From: Kordiimonas sp. SCSIO 12603 | GTDB lineage: Bacteria; Pseudomonadota; Alphaproteobacteria; Sphingomonadales; Kordiimonadaceae | Assembly (NCBI RefSeq): GCF_024398035.1 | Contig: NZ_CP073748.1 | Span: 2,331,520-2,395,519 of the forward strand | Length of the DNA stretch: 64,000 bases | Direction: 5' to 3' | Shown here: positions 1 to 10,037 of the stretch, piece by piece | Numbering within the stretch: the first letter of the stretch is position 1 | Layout: each line of letters starts with the position of its first letter | Translations under genes and position numbers: made by a program | The notes under the pieces: generated by a model | Databases searched by the model: none | Seen by the model: the letters and a program-made list of their open reading frames with translations, nothing else | Told to the model about the DNA's origin: nothing

Positions 1-819
1 ATTGCCGCGCAGGCTGAACGAGCAGGGCTTGTTGAAGAACGTTGGCAATTTCTTTTTGCTGTCAATCAGCTTGGATTGGCACGATCACTGAAAGCTGGAG
101 AGTTCTTAATTCCAGCTGGCAGTGCTCTGAAAAATACACTGTCAATCATTCAATCTGGCAAGACATATACAAGACGGTTGAGAATTCCTGAAGGTTCTTC
201 GGTTGCTGAAGTTGAAAAGCTTTTTTCCGAAACTCCCTGGATTGAAGGTTTTTTTCCAGAAGTTGTCGAGGGCAGTTTACATCCGGAAACCTATTTTTAT
301 GAACGGGGTGATAGTGCTGAAAAGATTGTAAATCGTATGCAATCAAAGCAGCGCGAATTGTTACTGGAGCTCTGGGAGAACAGAGATCCCGCGGTTCAAC
401 TCAAATCACCTGAAGAGGCGTTAAATCTAGCTTCTATTGTTGAGAAAGAAACGGGCCAAAAGGGCGAGCGGGAGCTGGTTGCGGCTGTTTTTCATAATCG
501 ACTCAAAAAGGGAATGCGACTGCGTTCTGATCCAACGGTGATTTATGGACTAACGGGAGGATTGCCTCTGGGGCGACAGCTGCTGCGTAGCGATATCAAA
601 CAGTATTCCGATTATAATACCCATAGAATAAATGGTCTTCCTCCAACCCCTATTGCTAACCCAGGGGAAGCCTCTATCCGCGCGGTTCTTAATCCTGCGA
701 AGGTACCATATTTATATTTTGTGGCTGACGGCACAGGGGGGCATGCTTTCGCGGTCACGCTTAAAGAACATAATAAAAATGTAGCCAAATGGCGAAAAAT
801 AAGAGATAGCAAGAGCTAG
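1..819 (+). CDS. mltG: Endolytic transglycosylase MltG (5' end outside window)
   Basis: MltG is an inner-membrane lytic transglycosylase that cuts nascent peptidoglycan strands within the chain and so sets glycan length. The reading frame is open from base 1, so the N-terminal membrane anchor lies upstream and this is a 3' partial gene of about 272 codons. Family motifs seen are LASIVEKET, which holds the catalytic Glu, then SDPTVIYG and GLPPTPIANPG near the C-terminus. A TTG at 76 could be read as a start, but the codons upstream of it continue the family sequence, so I treat it as internal. It is followed 38 bp later by yicC and then gmk on the same strand, a common alphaproteobacterial order. 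Confidence 0.95.
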   Translation: MAAQAERAGLVEERWQFLFAVNQLGLARSLKAGEFLIPAGSALKNTLSIIQSGKTYTRRLRIPEGSSVAEVEKLFSETPWIEGFFPEVVEGSLHPETYFYERGDSAEKIVNRMQSKQRELLLELWENRDPAVQLKSPEEALNLASIVEKETGQKGERELVAAVFHNRLKKGMRLRSDPTVIYGLTGGLPLGRQLLRSDIKQYSDYNTHRINGLPPTPIANPGEASIRAVLNPAKVPYLYFVADGTGGHAFAVTLKEHNKNVAKWRKIRDSKS

Positions 820-857
820 GGAATATTGCAGCTTGCAAAACAACTGAAGGGATAAAC

Positions 858-1745
858 ATGCCACTTAACAGCATGACAGGCTTTGCCAGAGGGGCAGGGG
901 CTGCCGTAGGGCATACATGGAACCTTGAAATCAAAAGCGTAAATAATAAAGGGCTTGATGTGCGTATGCGCTTTCCAAGCTTTCTTGATGGTTTTGATTT
1001 AGAAGCAAAAAAGATTGTTGGCCAACATTTAACGAGGGGGTCAGTTTTTGTATCTCTGTCTGTTGAGGCAGAAGATAACGATGGTGCTTTTGTTGTAAAT
1101 GAGGACCGGCTTAAAACACTTCTTTCAGTTGCTGGGAAATATGCAAACGAAGATGGAATTAACCCGGCTTCTTTAGACGGATTGCTCGCGATTAAAGGTG
1201 TTGTTGACCTAACAAGCAAAGAGCTCTGGGAAGATGACAGGAAGGTTCTGGAAAAAGAACTTAAGGTGAGCTTGATTGAAACGCTTGAAGAACTGAAGGC
1301 TAGCCGTGCAGACGAAGGCGCACGTATGGCTGAATTCCTTGAAGCTCAGATGGATGAAATTGAGCGCTTGAAAGATAGTGTTAAAGCTATGTCTGGCGAT
1401 CGCGTGATTGCCATGAATGAACGTTTTAAAGCGCAACTTGAAAAGTTAACCGGTACTGATAAGCCTATTTCTGAAGAACGTTTAGCTCAGGAAATTGCGG
1501 TTATCGCCGTAAAGGCTGATATTCAGGAAGAAATAGACAGGCTTGAAAGTCACATTGATGAAGCGCGAACACTTCTCAAGGAAAGCAAGCCTGTAGGGCG
1601 CCGACTCGATTTTCTATGTCAGGAATTTAATCGTGAAACCAATACTCTTTGTTCTAAATCTGGGGATGCAAAGCTAACAAAAGTAGGTATTGATCTGAAA
1701 ACTGTGATAGATCAGTTCCGTGAACAAATTCAAAATATTGAATAA
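858..1745 (+). CDS. yicC: YicC-family endoribonuclease
   Basis: A 295-residue YicC protein, the usual length. In E. coli YicC is an endoribonuclease implicated in small-RNA turnover; the role here is assigned by family only. The N-terminal signature SMTGFARGAG and the C-terminal DUF1732 signature FLCQEFNRETNT are both intact, with a charged, probably helical middle (roughly residues 140-230). The ATG at 858 follows a GAAGGG ribosome-binding site by about 7 bases. It lies between mltG and gmk with short gaps (38 and 12 bp), which suggests one transcript. Confidence 0.93.
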   Translation: MPLNSMTGFARGAGAAVGHTWNLEIKSVNNKGLDVRMRFPSFLDGFDLEAKKIVGQHLTRGSVFVSLSVEAEDNDGAFVVNEDRLKTLLSVAGKYANEDGINPASLDGLLAIKGVVDLTSKELWEDDRKVLEKELKVSLIETLEELKASRADEGARMAEFLEAQMDEIERLKDSVKAMSGDRVIAMNERFKAQLEKLTGTDKPISEERLAQEIAVIAVKADIQEEIDRLESHIDEARTLLKESKPVGRRLDFLCQEFNRETNTLCSKSGDAKLTKVGIDLKTVIDQFREQIQNIE

Positions 1746-1757
1746 ATAGGGTCAGGG

Positions 1758-2429
1758 ATGCCACAACAATTTATCAATAAACGCCGCGGGTTAATGCTCG
1801 TATTGTCTTCACCATCGGGCGCGGGGAAAACAACGCTTACACGCCGGTTGCTTGCAGAAGACGGTGACATGACTATGTCTGTTTCGGCAACAACGCGAGA
1901 AGCCCGCCCAGGTGAAGAACACGGTAAAGACTATTATTTTGTAACCCACGAACGCTTTCAGGATATGATTGAGAACAATGAACTTCTTGAACATGCAATC
2001 GTTTTCGGAAATCGCTATGGCACACCTCGTGGCCCTGTGACAGAGGCGCTACAGGAAGGCCGCGATGTTATTTTTGACATCGATTGGCAGGGTACTCAGC
2101 AGTTGATGTCCAGCTCTCGTGCTATTGATTTGGTGCGTATTTTTATTCTTCCGCCATCTATTGCAGCTTTGGAAAAACGTCTTAAAGCTCGTGGTCAGGA
2201 TAGCGAAGAAACCGTTGCTAAACGCATGGAGCAAGCCGAAAGCGAAATCAGCCACTGGGCAGAATATGATTATGTACTGGTTAATGATGACCTTGAACAA
2301 ACATACGAAGACCTGAAAGCTATTATCCGAGCGGAAAGATACCGCCGTGAGCGTCGCCCGGGTATGTCCGAGTTCGTTAGAAGCTTGATGGAGGAACGTA
2401 TGGGATCTTCTGATACAGCTGCAGAATAG
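1758..2429 (+). CDS. gmk: Guanylate kinase
   Basis: Cytosolic GMP kinase (GMP + ATP to GDP + ADP), essential for making GTP and dGTP. The 223-residue protein has a P-loop SSPSGAGKTTL at about residues 17-27, the GMP-binding region TTREARPGEEHGKDYYF, and the lid region with several Arg residues. The start at 1758 follows a GTCAGGG site. It is the last plus-strand gene of the mltG-yicC-gmk run and is only 5 bp from the stop codon of the convergent rsmA, with no clear terminator hairpin between them. Confidence 0.97.
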   Translation: MPQQFINKRRGLMLVLSSPSGAGKTTLTRRLLAEDGDMTMSVSATTREARPGEEHGKDYYFVTHERFQDMIENNELLEHAIVFGNRYGTPRGPVTEALQEGRDVIFDIDWQGTQQLMSSSRAIDLVRIFILPPSIAALEKRLKARGQDSEETVAKRMEQAESEISHWAEYDYVLVNDDLEQTYEDLKAIIRAERYRRERRPGMSEFVRSLMEERMGSSDTAAE

Positions 2430-2434
2430 ATGAA

Positions 2435-3289
2435 TTAGGCGCGCATTTCGCCGTATATGCGCGCTAGCCATACAAATTCCTCAACAGAAACAGTTTCTGC
2501 TCTTCGTGTTTCTTCAATACCTGCAGCATTTAATAGTTCAGCCACATCTACATCCAAGCCTTTCATGCTGGCACGAAGCATCTTACGGCGTTGCCCGAAG
2601 GCTTTTTCAACCACTTTTTCCAAATGCGCGAGTTTTACCGTACTATCCATTGGTTCTGTTGGTTCGAAATGAATAATGGCACTAGCGACCTTTGGTGGTG
2701 GTGTAAAGGCAGCTGCGGGTACATTCATTGCAATTTTCACTTTGCCTCGCCACTGCGCCAGTACTGAAAGCCTTCCATAAGCTTTTGTGTTTGGCTGAGC
2801 AACAATTCGCTCTGCTACTTCTTTTTGGAACATCAGCGTTAGTGAAGCATACCATGGTTTCCATTCATCAACGGTTAGCCATTTGATGAAAAGAAGTGTT
2901 CCAACGTTATAGGGCAGGTTGGATGCAATGCGCGCGATTTCGCCTTCTTTTGGAGCAAGAAGCGCGAATTCATCCATCTCCATTGCATCGCCTTCAATGA
3001 CCTTAAGGGCACCATCATAGGCTGCCGAAACTTCCGCAAGCGCAGGTAGACAGCGTTTATCCATTTCAACAGCGACAACACGCTTAGCGCCGTTTGCGAG
3101 TAGCCCTCGAGTGAGGCCGCCTGGGCCCGGTCCTACCTCATAAACAACGCTATCTGATAGGTCCCCTGCAATTCTTGCAATCTTACCTGTCAGGTTTAGA
3201 TCCAAAAGAAAGTTTTGGCCGAAAGACTTTTTGGCACGCAGATCAAATTCATTGATAACTTCACGGAGCGGAGGGAGTGTATCAGTCAT
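2435..3289 (-). CDS. rsmA: 16S rRNA A1518/A1519 dimethyltransferase RsmA (KsgA)
   Basis: RsmA dimethylates two adjacent adenines in helix 45 of 16S rRNA, a late checkpoint of 30S assembly. Its 284 residues carry the [11 protein letters not shown]-terminal signature, the SAM-binding loop [10 protein letters not shown] at about residues 51-60, and the catalytic NLPYN motif typical of adenine N6-methyltransferases. The start codon overlaps the end of pdxA by 8 bp, so the two are probably translationally coupled. It is the last gene of the minus-strand lptD-surA-pdxA-rsmA operon, an order known from many proteobacteria. Confidence 0.97.
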   Translation of the reverse strand: MTDTLPPLREVINEFDLRAKKSFGQNFLLDLNLTGKIARIAGDLSDSVVYEVGPGPGGLTRGLLANGAKRVVAVEMDKRCLPALAEVSAAYDGALKVIEGDAMEMDEFALLAPKEGEIARIASNLPYNVGTLLFIKWLTVDEWKPWYASLTLMFQKEVAERIVAQPNTKAYGRLSVLAQWRGKVKIAMNVPAAAFTPPPKVASAIIHFEPTEPMDSTVKLAHLEKVVEKAFGQRRKMLRASMKGLDVDVAELLNAAGIEETRRAETVSVEEFVWLARIYGEMRA

Positions 3290-4292
3290 GATTCAATTGC
3301 CTTGCAGCCATTTCTTCCGCCATTTTAATTGCCGCGAGCATACTATCAATCCGAGCTATATTTTTTCCAGCTAATTCAAGTGCAGTCCCGTGATCTGGTG
3401 ATGTGCGGATGAAAGGTAAACCCAGTGTTATATTCACACCGCCCCAGAAATCTACGGTCTTGATCGGAATGAGAGCTTGATCATGGTACATACAAAGAAC
3501 AGCGTCATACTTGGAACGAGCTTCAGCGTGGAAGAGGGTATCTGCTGGGAGTGGATCACTCACGTCAACGCCGTGATCTCTAAGTTCCCATATGGCAGGC
3601 ATGATGTGGGTTGCCTCTTCCATCCCTATAGTGCCGTTTTCACCAGCGTGCGGGTTAAGGCCCGCAATCGCTATTCTTGGCTGCTCAATACCAAAGCGGT
3701 ATTTTAAATCTTGGGCGGTGACTAGCCCCACATGTACTATCTTATCAGCTGTCAGCTGTTTAGCTACGTCCTTAAGGGGAATGTGAATGGTCACAGGTAC
3801 GACACGTAAATCATGTGCCGCGAGCATCATAACCGAATGATCATCTTTTTTACCCGAAAGACGGGCGAGAAATTCGGTATGCCCTGGGGCGTCAAAGCCT
3901 GCGCTATATAACGCAGCTTTATGAATGGGAGCCGTAACAATACCGGACACCTTATTTGAAAGCGCCAATTCTGTAGCTAGTTCAATAGAGTTTATAACTG
4001 CTTGACCGTTAGAGGGATTAAGTTCCCCAAGCTTTATTGGTGCAGTTGTATCAATATTGAGTACAGGAAGCGCGCTTTCGAAAACATCACCGGCCTTAGA
4101 TATATCGTCAATAACTTCGATAGGTGTCGTTTTGGAGGCTTTTGATATCGCGTCTGGTGAACCAATCATACAAAAAGGCAAGAGTTTGTTATCTCGCCGT
4201 TTTTCCCATATGCGAGCAATTAACTCAGGGCCAACACCTGAAGGCTCGCCCATGGTTATAGCAAGCGGTTTATGTTGTTGAGTTGTTTTCAT
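3282..4292 (-). CDS. pdxA: 4-hydroxythreonine-4-phosphate dehydrogenase PdxA
   Basis: PdxA oxidises 4-phosphohydroxy-threonine in the DXP-dependent pyridoxal phosphate pathway; the product then condenses under PdxJ. The 336-residue protein begins with the family signature [13 protein letters not shown] and contains the metal-binding His regions around APGHTEFLA and near the C-terminus ([10 protein letters not shown]). The length is normal. It starts 9 bp after the surA stop and overlaps rsmA by 8 bp, so it sits inside the operon. The NAD-dependent, divalent-metal mechanism is family knowledge. Confidence 0.96.
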   Translation of the reverse strand: MKTTQQHKPLAITMGEPSGVGPELIARIWEKRRDNKLLPFCMIGSPDAISKASKTTPIEVIDDISKAGDVFESALPVLNIDTTAPIKLGELNPSNGQAVINSIELATELALSNKVSGIVTAPIHKAALYSAGFDAPGHTEFLARLSGKKDDHSVMMLAAHDLRVVPVTIHIPLKDVAKQLTADKIVHVGLVTAQDLKYRFGIEQPRIAIAGLNPHAGENGTIGMEEATHIMPAIWELRDHGVDVSDPLPADTLFHAEARSKYDAVLCMYHDQALIPIKTVDFWGGVNITLGLPFIRTSPDHGTALELAGKNIARIDSMLAAIKMAEEMAARQLNHD

Positions 4293-4301
4293 CTAGATTT
4301 A

Positions 4302-5594
4302 TTAGCGGTAATCAATAATGGCGTCGCGTCTAAGGTCACGAAGATAACGACGACCCATCATTGCTAGGCGTTGTTGCTCAATTTGATTCATGATTTGATC
4401 AAAATCGGGTTCCTGAACTTGAGGTGCTCTCTTGTCGCAAACGACAAGTACACGCCAGCCATCATCCATTTTTATCATATCAGTGGCACCGCCAGCATCC
4501 AGAACTTCAACTTTAGTACGGATTTCACCCTGTAAAGCACGCAGACGAAGCGCACCAATTTCAACACGTCCATCAGCGCCAGCTGTAGAAGCAATTGTGT
4601 CTATACTAGCGCAATCAACCGTTCCTGTGTGGAGGTTTTGTACTGTAGTTTCAAACTGAGTTGCAAGCGCTGTATCTGCGACTTTTTCAGTAGAAAGGTG
4701 TAACTGCCGAATATCTACTTCTGTATCAAGAGGGTCGGCCACTAAAACACGACGACGATCACCGAGACCAAGAATGGCAAAACCGCCAGCCGTTCTAACA
4801 GGATCAGAAATTTTCCCAACGTCTAAACCTTCAACGATGCCGGCATAGTCATCGTTCATGCTATCGACCGTTATCCAGCCAAGATCACCACCAACAGCCG
4901 CGGAAGGTGAACTGGAAAGTTGTTTTGCTATTTCATCAAATTTAGCGCCTGCGCGAAGGCGTTCAACAATTTGCTCGGCATTTGATTTAATGCTGGCTTC
5001 CTGTTCAGGGGTGTTTACATCAAAAACAATTTCATTTAGGCGATATTCAAATTTACCTCGATTATCACGAATTTTTTGAATACGAGCTTCTACCTCTTCA
5101 TCTGATACAGATACGAAAGAGCCTAAGCGACCTTCAACGAGCTGTGACCATGCTACTTCAGCTTCCATTTGTTTTTGCATAGAGCGTTTGCTGGAGCCAA
5201 TACTTGTTAACGCTGAAGCAAATTGATCTGCTGTTTGGCCAACGCCTTGGGCACGGCGGGCAAAAAAGTCATCCAATTGTTCAGCAGCTATTACAAGATC
5301 AACTGTTGCAGCCTCTTGAAGTTGAAGGCGTTCATCAATCATGGTTCTTAGAACTTGTTCACGCACCTTAAGGAATTCTTCCTGTGTGTTTACCCCACCA
5401 GAAAGCGCAATCACCAAGCGTAAACGCTGATCAATATCAAATGAAGAAATAGGTTCGTCATTCACTAACACTTCGATGCTATTCACAGCTTGTTGAGCGG
5501 AAACTCCCACGGTCAGCGCCACACATACTGCGCTTCCTAAAACTGTATTCTTTACAAGTTTTTTAGTTTTTTTAATCACTCTAATATTGCCCAA
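4302..5594 (-). CDS. surA: Periplasmic chaperone / peptidyl-prolyl isomerase SurA
   Basis: SurA escorts unfolded outer-membrane proteins, including LptD, across the periplasm. An N-terminal export signal (basic Lys run, then a hydrophobic stretch ending in GVSAQQ) is followed by the chaperone domain (about 40-175), a recognisable parvulin domain (about 180-280, with GGDLGWI) and a much more degenerate second parvulin-like part. The C-terminal helix region rejoins the chaperone domain. The start is uncertain: TTG at 5594 gives 430 residues, while an in-frame GTG five codons later gives MIKKTKK. The gene sits between lptD and pdxA, the classic order. Confidence 0.93.
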   Translation of the reverse strand: MGNIRVIKKTKKLVKNTVLGSAVCVALTVGVSAQQAVNSIEVLVNDEPISSFDIDQRLRLVIALSGGVNTQEEFLKVREQVLRTMIDERLQLQEAATVDLVIAAEQLDDFFARRAQGVGQTADQFASALTSIGSSKRSMQKQMEAEVAWSQLVEGRLGSFVSVSDEEVEARIQKIRDNRGKFEYRLNEIVFDVNTPEQEASIKSNAEQIVERLRAGAKFDEIAKQLSSSPSAAVGGDLGWITVDSMNDDYAGIVEGLDVGKISDPVRTAGGFAILGLGDRRRVLVADPLDTEVDIRQLHLSTEKVADTALATQFETTVQNLHTGTVDCASIDTIASTAGADGRVEIGALRLRALQGEIRTKVEVLDAGGATDMIKMDDGWRVLVVCDKRAPQVQEPDFDQIMNQIEQQRLAMMGRRYLRDLRRDAIIDYR

Positions 5595-5658
5595 CTGTTA
5601 CTGCGATTGATCAGTTTAAATCTGTTTAAAGCGTTTTAGCGCCTTTTGTGACAAGACA

Positions 5659-7890
5659 CTACCCTAAATTAATCAATTTTATCCGAAACATAATTGACGT
5701 TCCTGGTTCAATATCTCTGTCTCTGGTGAACGTTTCTCTCCACCGTAAGCCAAGTTGAATACATTCATTCTGATATTCTACACCAAGGCTATACTCAAGA
5801 TTGCCACTTCCTTCATCAATAAGTTCATTTGTAATTCTATCTGGAATTTCGGCACCTTTAAGGCGGCGAGAAAAACTGCCGGTCAATTTCCAGTTTGTAT
5901 TGAAGTTATAGAAGCCACTTGCTCTGACTTCTTCTCGGTCTTCCCGGTTCAGGGATGTCAATTCCCGGTTGAGCTTCAAGTACCCAACCCGAAGTGAAGC
6001 ATTTTCATTACCGAAGGTTACATCAATTTCATTTCTTCTAAATGAAAAACTCTTATCATCCAATCGATACCGATGCTCAAGGTCAATCCAACCCTTGTAA
6101 TTGATATTAGTTCGACCAACGATATCTGAGCTGTCACCTTCCAGACCTGCTCCATCCGCCAATACCACGTCGGTACTGTCTATCCTTAAGCTTTGACCAA
6201 GAACAATATCAGTACTTAAATCGCCTGTTTCATAGCGCCACTTGAGGCCATAGGTAACTCGGCTTCCTTCCTCCCAGAGGTCAAAACCTGATGTACGGTC
6301 TGATGAAAATAGATTTAGGTCATTAAGCTCAAAAGCTCGGCTATCCTCATTTACGATGCTGTTTGGTGTGCCTCTGCGAGGAGATAGAGTGACTTCTAAG
6401 ATCGGTTCTAGAGTTTGCGTACTATCACCACTGTGTTTAACAAGTGGCCAACTAACTGTGCCGGTTACGCGCGCTAGATTGCGCCACTCGCTTGAAGATG
6501 CCCCAAAGTTACCTGCGAATTCGGCTTCATCAGGTTGAGCTACATCGTCTACATTATATAAATCAGACCGTACGAGCGCTTCTGTGTCAAAAATAAAACC
6601 TTTTGGCGTTACCCAGCGTTTTTCCCATTTTGCTGAAAGCGAAAGGCGCTGAGTATCAAGGCCGTCTGTTCTATGCAGAGCCAGGGCATTTCCTTGTACG
6701 CTTAAAGTACCTCCCAAAGGTTTAAAAGGGGCTACATATTCTGCGTCTATTAGAGGCAGTGCATGTCCTGTTAAACCAGCGACATCTTCGATGCGCAGTC
6801 CCTGGAAAGCCAGAGCGCGGCTAGATATGTATGAGCGCCCAAAGAAACCCTCTAATAGATACTCACTGGTTAAGGTATCAGCATCTGAGATATCATATCT
6901 TCTTAGGTAAGTATCATCTGATGCCCAGTTAACCTTGAGGGAAGAACGCCAGTTTTTTGTATGGTTATAACTGCCGTCCGCTGCGATATGTCCTCGAAAC
7001 TCTTTTCTGGTGTTAAGTGGATCGGTGAGGTCTTCATTTCCTGTACGGGCAATACTGCCTCGAGTGATACTGCCACCAATAGAATATCTACCGTTTCTAA
7101 GATGATGACGATATTCGGACTGTAGAACGAAGCCTTCACGTGTTGTGTAAATAGGTTTAACCGTGATGTCCTGACTATCATTAAATACATGATAGTAGGG
7201 TACACCTATATAGAAACCCAAATTTCGCGTAGTTTGGATGTCGAGCGGTAAAACACCACTTGCTTTATCGACTGTGGGGTCAGGGTGTGAAAAATAGGGT
7301 GTCCAAAGAATAGGTAGCCCAAATACTTCCAGAATTGCATCTTCATAATAAAGCCGCTTCTTTTCTTTATCATGAACTACTTTTACTGCTTTGATTTGCC
7401 ATAAGGGCGCCTCTGGCTTTTCTTCGGATTCTAAACAAATCTTACAAGGGCTATAAACAGCTCTCTTAAGAACAGTTTGTCCGCTTGTATCATCTTTGGT
7501 TCCCGAAACTGCTCGAACCTGCGCGCCGTCCGCCATTAAAAGCCGGATATCTTCTACAAAAGCTTTTTGAAGGGAATCCTGAAGTTCCATCTGAGGAGCG
7601 AAAACACGATCACCATTAGGTGAGGTCAAGGTAACAGCGCCATATGCATGGCCGATACCTGTTTTCTCGTTATAAACAACTTCCCCTGCAGTAAGGGTAT
7701 ATCCGTCGCGTTGGATAAGGACGTGCCCAATCGCTCGCACAACACCTGTGTCTTGGTTGTAAGTAAGTTGATCTGCGGCGAAGTCGATCTTCTTTTCTTC
7801 AGTAACCTCTTGGACTTTAACCTCTGCAGCATAAACTGGACTGGAGGCTGCCAAAGCAATCAAAAGCGCTGACTGTGAAACCAATGACAT
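5659..7890 (-). CDS. lptD: LPS-assembly outer-membrane protein LptD
   Basis: LptD is the beta-barrel translocon that inserts lipopolysaccharide into the outer leaflet of the outer membrane, with the lipoprotein LptE as its plug. The 743-residue precursor has a signal peptide (about 1-21, cleaved near VYAAEV), an LptA-like jellyroll domain (about 30-150), and a large C-terminal barrel rich in alternating hydrophobic residues. A CxxC pair near residue 147 and a Cys near residue 710 could form the structural disulfides known in the family. It heads the operon lptD-surA-pdxA-rsmA. Upstream, where many relatives carry lptF-lptG, there are only 223 bp before the divergent pepA. Confidence 0.95.
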   Translation of the reverse strand: MSLVSQSALLIALAASSPVYAAEVKVQEVTEEKKIDFAADQLTYNQDTGVVRAIGHVLIQRDGYTLTAGEVVYNEKTGIGHAYGAVTLTSPNGDRVFAPQMELQDSLQKAFVEDIRLLMADGAQVRAVSGTKDDTSGQTVLKRAVYSPCKICLESEEKPEAPLWQIKAVKVVHDKEKKRLYYEDAILEVFGLPILWTPYFSHPDPTVDKASGVLPLDIQTTRNLGFYIGVPYYHVFNDSQDITVKPIYTTREGFVLQSEYRHHLRNGRYSIGGSITRGSIARTGNEDLTDPLNTRKEFRGHIAADGSYNHTKNWRSSLKVNWASDDTYLRRYDISDADTLTSEYLLEGFFGRSYISSRALAFQGLRIEDVAGLTGHALPLIDAEYVAPFKPLGGTLSVQGNALALHRTDGLDTQRLSLSAKWEKRWVTPKGFIFDTEALVRSDLYNVDDVAQPDEAEFAGNFGASSSEWRNLARVTGTVSWPLVKHSGDSTQTLEPILEVTLSPRRGTPNSIVNEDSRAFELNDLNLFSSDRTSGFDLWEEGSRVTYGLKWRYETGDLSTDIVLGQSLRIDSTDVVLADGAGLEGDSSDIVGRTNINYKGWIDLEHRYRLDDKSFSFRRNEIDVTFGNENASLRVGYLKLNRELTSLNREDREEVRASGFYNFNTNWKLTGSFSRRLKGAEIPDRITNELIDEGSGNLEYSLGVEYQNECIQLGLRWRETFTRDRDIEPGTSIMFRIKLINLG

Positions 7891-8113
7891 AAATAACCCT
7901 GTGCATCATTTTATTGTTGAGGTTTTGATAGACGCAAAGAGCCTGAACCGCAACGCGCAAAAACCAATGATGGATAAAAACTCACGCTTTGTCATATGGA
8001 ATTATGGCTTTTTCGAGGGGCAGAGCTTGCCAAGATCGAAAAATAGAGGCAAATAATGCACTAAAGGGCAATGAGATTGTCTCGTCTCGCACAGATAATA
8101 AAAGAGGAATCCC

Positions 8114-9577
8114 ATGAAGGTTTCATTTGATAAATTAGCACTACCTGAAAATGGTGCACTTGTAATTTTGGTTGAAAAAGATGCTCCATTCACTGGTCTT
8201 GCTGCAGAAGCAGATAATGCTGTGTCAGGCGCGCTTTCGAAGGCAAAGGATGTATCCAATTTTACGGGTGCCGCAGGGCAGGTTAAAGAGATCATAGCTC
8301 CTGCCGGGCTGGCAGTTGAGCGCGTTGTGCTGCTTGGTCTTGGAGATAAAGGGATTGATTCTAATTACTCAGGCCTAACGACAGGGGCAACTGTTGTATC
8401 AACACTTCTTAATAGTGGATCAGAAACCGCAACTGTGATTGCGTCGGATGATGACGCAGTAGCAATTGCTGAAGGTGCGCTTCTCCGTTCTTACCGCTTT
8501 GATAAATACCGAACCAAAGAACCTGAAAGCAAAAAGCCAACACTTAAGACTATTATTGTTGCGACAGGAAATCCTGATGCAGCTGCTGAGGCTTTCTTGG
8601 AACGTGAACGAGTGATTGATGGCGTGTTTATGACACGTGATCTGGTTTCAGAACCAGCAAACATTCTACACCCAGAAAGCTTCGCCGATGAAATCACAAG
8701 CTTGAGCGATCTTGGTGTGGAAGTGGAAGTGCTTGGTGAAGCTGAAATGGCTGAATTGGGTATGAATGCACTTCTGGGTGTTGGCCAAGGTTCTGATAAA
8801 GAGAGTAAGCTCGTTATCATGCGCTGGAATGGCGGTAACGAGGGCGATCAGCCTCTCGCATTCGTTGGTAAAGGCGTAACATTTGATACTGGTGGCATCT
8901 CGCTTAAACCGGGCGAGGGTATGGAGCAGATGAAATGGGACATGGGCGGCGCGGGAACCGTTGTAGGCCTGATGAAAGCTCTCGCTGGTCGTAAAGCAAA
9001 AGCAAATATCGTTGCTGCCGTTGGTTTGGTTGAAAATATGCCGTCTGGCAATGCACAGCGCCCAGGCGACGTTGTTACAAGCATGTCTGGTCAGACTATT
9101 GAAATCCTAAACACAGATGCAGAAGGGCGCCTCGTTCTTTGTGATGCTATCTGGTATACGCAGGATAAATATAAGCCGAAGTTCATTATCGACCTTGCAA
9201 CACTCACTGGTGCAATCATTATTTCGCTAGGTAATGAGTATGCGGGTATCTTCTCTGACAGTGACGAACTTTCTATGCAGCTTTCTGCGGCAGGAAGCCA
9301 GACAGGTGACAAAGTTTGGCGTATGCCAATCCATGAAAACTATGACAAGATGATCAACTGTGATATCGCAGATATGAAAAATATCGGTGGCCGTGCAGCT
9401 GGTTCCATTACTGCAGCGCAGTTCCTCAAGCGTTTCACCAATGATGTACCTTGGGTGCACATTGATATCGCCGGTACCGTATGGTCTGAAAAAGATATGC
9501 CTCTAAGCGCGAAAGGCGGGACAGGCTTTGGTGTTCGCCTTCTAGACCGTTTCGTAGCAGATAACTACGAAAGCTAA
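8114..9577 (+). CDS. pepA: Leucyl aminopeptidase (M17)
   Basis: Cytosolic two-metal aminopeptidase that removes N-terminal residues from peptides; in enterobacteria it also binds DNA at Xer recombination sites. The 487-residue protein carries the M17 signature NTDAEGRLVL and the metal-binding regions around GKGVTFDTGG and DMGGAG. The ATG follows an AGAGGAAT site. It is divergent from lptD and followed 5 bp later by holC, the usual pepA-holC pair. Confidence 0.97.
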   Translation: MKVSFDKLALPENGALVILVEKDAPFTGLAAEADNAVSGALSKAKDVSNFTGAAGQVKEIIAPAGLAVERVVLLGLGDKGIDSNYSGLTTGATVVSTLLNSGSETATVIASDDDAVAIAEGALLRSYRFDKYRTKEPESKKPTLKTIIVATGNPDAAAEAFLERERVIDGVFMTRDLVSEPANILHPESFADEITSLSDLGVEVEVLGEAEMAELGMNALLGVGQGSDKESKLVIMRWNGGNEGDQPLAFVGKGVTFDTGGISLKPGEGMEQMKWDMGGAGTVVGLMKALAGRKAKANIVAAVGLVENMPSGNAQRPGDVVTSMSGQTIEILNTDAEGRLVLCDAIWYTQDKYKPKFIIDLATLTGAIIISLGNEYAGIFSDSDELSMQLSAAGSQTGDKVWRMPIHENYDKMINCDIADMKNIGGRAAGSITAAQFLKRFTNDVPWVHIDIAGTVWSEKDMPLSAKGGTGFGVRLLDRFVADNYES

Positions 9578-9582
9578 ATTAA

Positions 9583-10032
9583 GTGGCGGAGATTAGATTT
9601 TACCATTTACAAAGGCAGGGCCTCGAAGAGGCACTGCCAAAGCTGATGGAGAAAGTCCATCAGGCTGGTCTCCGCGCGATTATCAAAGCTGAAAACAAAG
9701 CGCTTATTGATACGCTTGATAAAGCGCTTTGGACATATGATGCGAACAGTTTTATTCCGCATGACAAGGATGGCTGTAAACATCCGGCGGAACAGCCAGT
9801 TTTCCTTACCGCAACTGATGAAAACCCAAATGATGCAAATGCTTTAGTACTGATTAACGCAGCTTCGTATGAGGAGATCGAGAAGTTTGATCGTTGTCTT
9901 TATATGTTTGATGGCAGGGATGAAGTGATTGTGTCTCAGGCGCGAACCGACTGGAAGGCATATAAGGAACTTGGGCTAGAAATGTCTTATTGGCAGCAAC
10001 GGGAAAATGGCGGCTGGGAACAAAAAGCCTGA
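9583..10032 (+). CDS. holC: DNA polymerase III chi subunit HolC
   Basis: Chi links the clamp loader (through psi) to single-strand binding protein at the replication fork. At 149 residues it has the family length, and it matches in its N-terminal AEIRFYHLQ strand and its central LWTYDANSFIPHD segment, which resembles the SSB-tail region. It uses a GTG start 5 bp after pepA, so coupling is likely. The sequence is divergent, as is usual for HolC, but the position behind pepA is strongly supportive. Confidence 0.9.
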   Translation: MAEIRFYHLQRQGLEEALPKLMEKVHQAGLRAIIKAENKALIDTLDKALWTYDANSFIPHDKDGCKHPAEQPVFLTATDENPNDANALVLINAASYEEIEKFDRCLYMFDGRDEVIVSQARTDWKAYKELGLEMSYWQQRENGGWEQKA

Positions 10033-10037
10033 TTATT

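Noticed and set aside
761-1219. Open frame of 152 codons antisense to yicC
   Set aside because: It covers the coding strand of a clear family member, has no ribosome-binding site and no recognisable sequence.
2049-2471. Open frame of 140 codons antisense to gmk and the rsmA end
   Set aside because: Shadow of gmk; overlaps two confident genes and lacks a ribosome-binding site.
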